A DNA stretch of 14,961 bases from assembly GCA_030632625.1 (NCBI GenBank), contig DAOVUK010000019.1, positions 1 through 14,961 of the forward strand, given 5' to 3'. The translations under genes and the position numbers were made by a program. The notes beneath the pieces were generated by a model. It saw nothing but the letters and a program-made list of their open reading frames with translations. It was not told where the DNA came from and searched no databases. Below are positions 14,641-14,961 of this stretch, one piece after another; position 1 is the first letter of the stretch; each line of letters opens with the position of its first letter. This stretch comes from Gammaproteobacteria bacterium. Its GTDB lineage: Bacteria; Pseudomonadota; Gammaproteobacteria; GRL18.

Positions 14641-14668
14641 GTAGAGACGTTGCATGCAACGTCTCTAC
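14641..14668. repeat. Perfect 28-bp palindrome (repeat element copy 1)
   Basis: GTAGAGACGTTGCA is followed at once by its exact reverse complement, giving 14-bp arms with no spacer. The outer 8 bp, GTAGAGAC/GTCTCTAC, are shared with copy 2. Such GTAGAGAC palindromes are, to my knowledge, abundant between genes in cyanobacteria and some large-celled gammaproteobacteria, and suggest a dispersed repeat or MITE-like element. Confidence 0.85.
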
Positions 14669-14702
14669 GTATGCTTACCACCCTGGCGGTCGTTACGTGG
14701 CC

Positions 14703-14730
14703 GTAGAGACAAGGTATGCCTTGTCTCTAC
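14703..14730. repeat. Near-perfect 28-bp palindrome (repeat element copy 2)
   Basis: GTAGAGACAAGG-TATG-CCTTGTCTCTAC has 12-bp perfect arms around a 4-nt centre. It matches copy 1 in length and in the outer 8 bp on each side, but its inner bases differ in a compensatory way that keeps the palindrome. That points to selection or a copying mechanism that preserves pairing. Confidence 0.85.
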
Positions 14731-14856
14731 AATTTGGAAAAGTACGCATTTTTGTGAAGAGCCCTATTTGTGATATAGAAAAACACACTTCTTATTAGAC
14801 AAAGAACATGCAATTACTCGATAAAAAACAAATGAAAGAACGATGGTTGTGCTAGT

Positions 14857-14874
14857 GGCACATTAGTTAGTGCC
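14857..14874. repeat. Short inverted repeat
   Basis: GGCAC-(8 nt)-GTGCC is a perfect 5-bp inverted repeat, 22 bp before the next palindrome. It is short and could be chance, but it lies in the same repeat-rich tract. Confidence 0.4.
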
Positions 14875-14896
14875 CATCCGTAAATTGGCAGTTTTA

Positions 14897-14912
14897 GGCG
14901 AATGAATTCGCC
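14897..14912. repeat. Short palindrome flanked by a CCCCTACA-type end
   Basis: GGCGAAT-GA-ATTCGCC has 7-bp perfect arms and is followed by CCTACAGAG. The right flank resembles the GGGGCGAAT...ATTCGCCCCTAC intergenic palindromes known from other repeat-rich bacteria. The left arm has lost the matching flank. Confidence 0.55.
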
Positions 14913-14961
14913 CCTACAGAGAAAATCATGTATTTATTAATATCTTATAAATGCGAAAAAT

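Larger units (their letters stand above)
14443..14961. other. 519-bp gene-free region with palindromic repeats
   Basis: No credible gene was seen on either strand. The left part (to about 14640) is AT-rich and has one AT hairpin. The right part holds two related 28-bp palindromes (14641-14668 and 14703-14730) and two smaller inverted repeats (14857-14874 and 14897-14912), resembling dispersed intergenic palindromes of filamentous and cyanobacterial-type genomes. No transposase, tRNA or att site is visible. It runs into the window edge, where a promoter or another gene could follow. Confidence 0.6.

Noticed and set aside
14641..14730. Possible minimal CRISPR array (two 28-bp repeats with a 34-bp spacer)
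   Set aside because: The two repeats differ over their inner 12 bp and each is a full palindrome; no further repeat and no cas gene is present.
14809..14856. Mini-ORF of 15 codons whose start resembles the beginning of excisionase/AlpA helix-turn-helix proteins
   Set aside because: It stops after 15 codons, has no good ribosome-binding site and no continuation in another frame that I could follow; the resemblance is too short.

Overview
The window looks like chromosomal DNA of an AT-rich gammaproteobacterium. The evidence is a textbook FimV N-terminus, a YeiR-type GTPase, a FAD/NAD oxidoreductase–SelD fusion followed by the tRNA 2-selenouridine synthase, and a hemerythrin/DUF2249/membrane-protein trio of the kind seen in sulfur- or nitrogen-oxide-metabolising gammaproteobacteria and betaproteobacteria. 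The genus cannot be fixed from the sequence. I see no phage genes, transposase, CRISPR array, rRNA or tRNA.

Layout. Minus strand, 1515 to beyond position 1: fimV, cut by the window edge. Everything else reads on the plus strand. Positions 1747-4901 hold an M16 (pitrilysin/insulinase) peptidase pair: a secreted zinc peptidase whose frame is broken by one in-frame TAA at 2293-2295, then a lipoprotein-type M16 homologue without the zinc motif. Positions 4950-6005 encode a YeiR-like COG0523 GTPase with a His-rich linker. A 673-bp gene-free stretch (6006-6678) follows, with small hairpins and an orphan Rho-independent terminator at 6431-6460. Next comes a selenium block: the oxidoreductase–SelD fusion (6679-8988), four 12-bp tandem repeats, and mnmH/selU (9071-10183). 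It makes selenophosphate and uses it to modify tRNA wobble uridine. Positions 10262-12368 form a tight three-gene group: hemerythrin, DUF2249 protein and a polytopic membrane protein with a threefold internal motif. Positions 12426-14442 hold a Na/phosphate cotransporter with a PhoU-like tail, overlapped by a small Lys-rich coiled-coil gene. The right end (14443-14961) is gene-free and carries palindromic repeats.

How the genes fit together. SelD and MnmH form one pathway. The two M16 genes overlap by 4 bp and probably make a periplasmic/outer-membrane protease pair, but the nonsense codon should cripple or split the catalytic partner. The hemerythrin trio is a candidate O2/NO-related module of unproven function. 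The transporter and its small partner look translationally coupled.

I found no clear wholly new system. The best leads are the split M16 gene, the hemerythrin–DUF2249–membrane trio, the unexplained 6006-6678 region and the paired palindromes at the right end.
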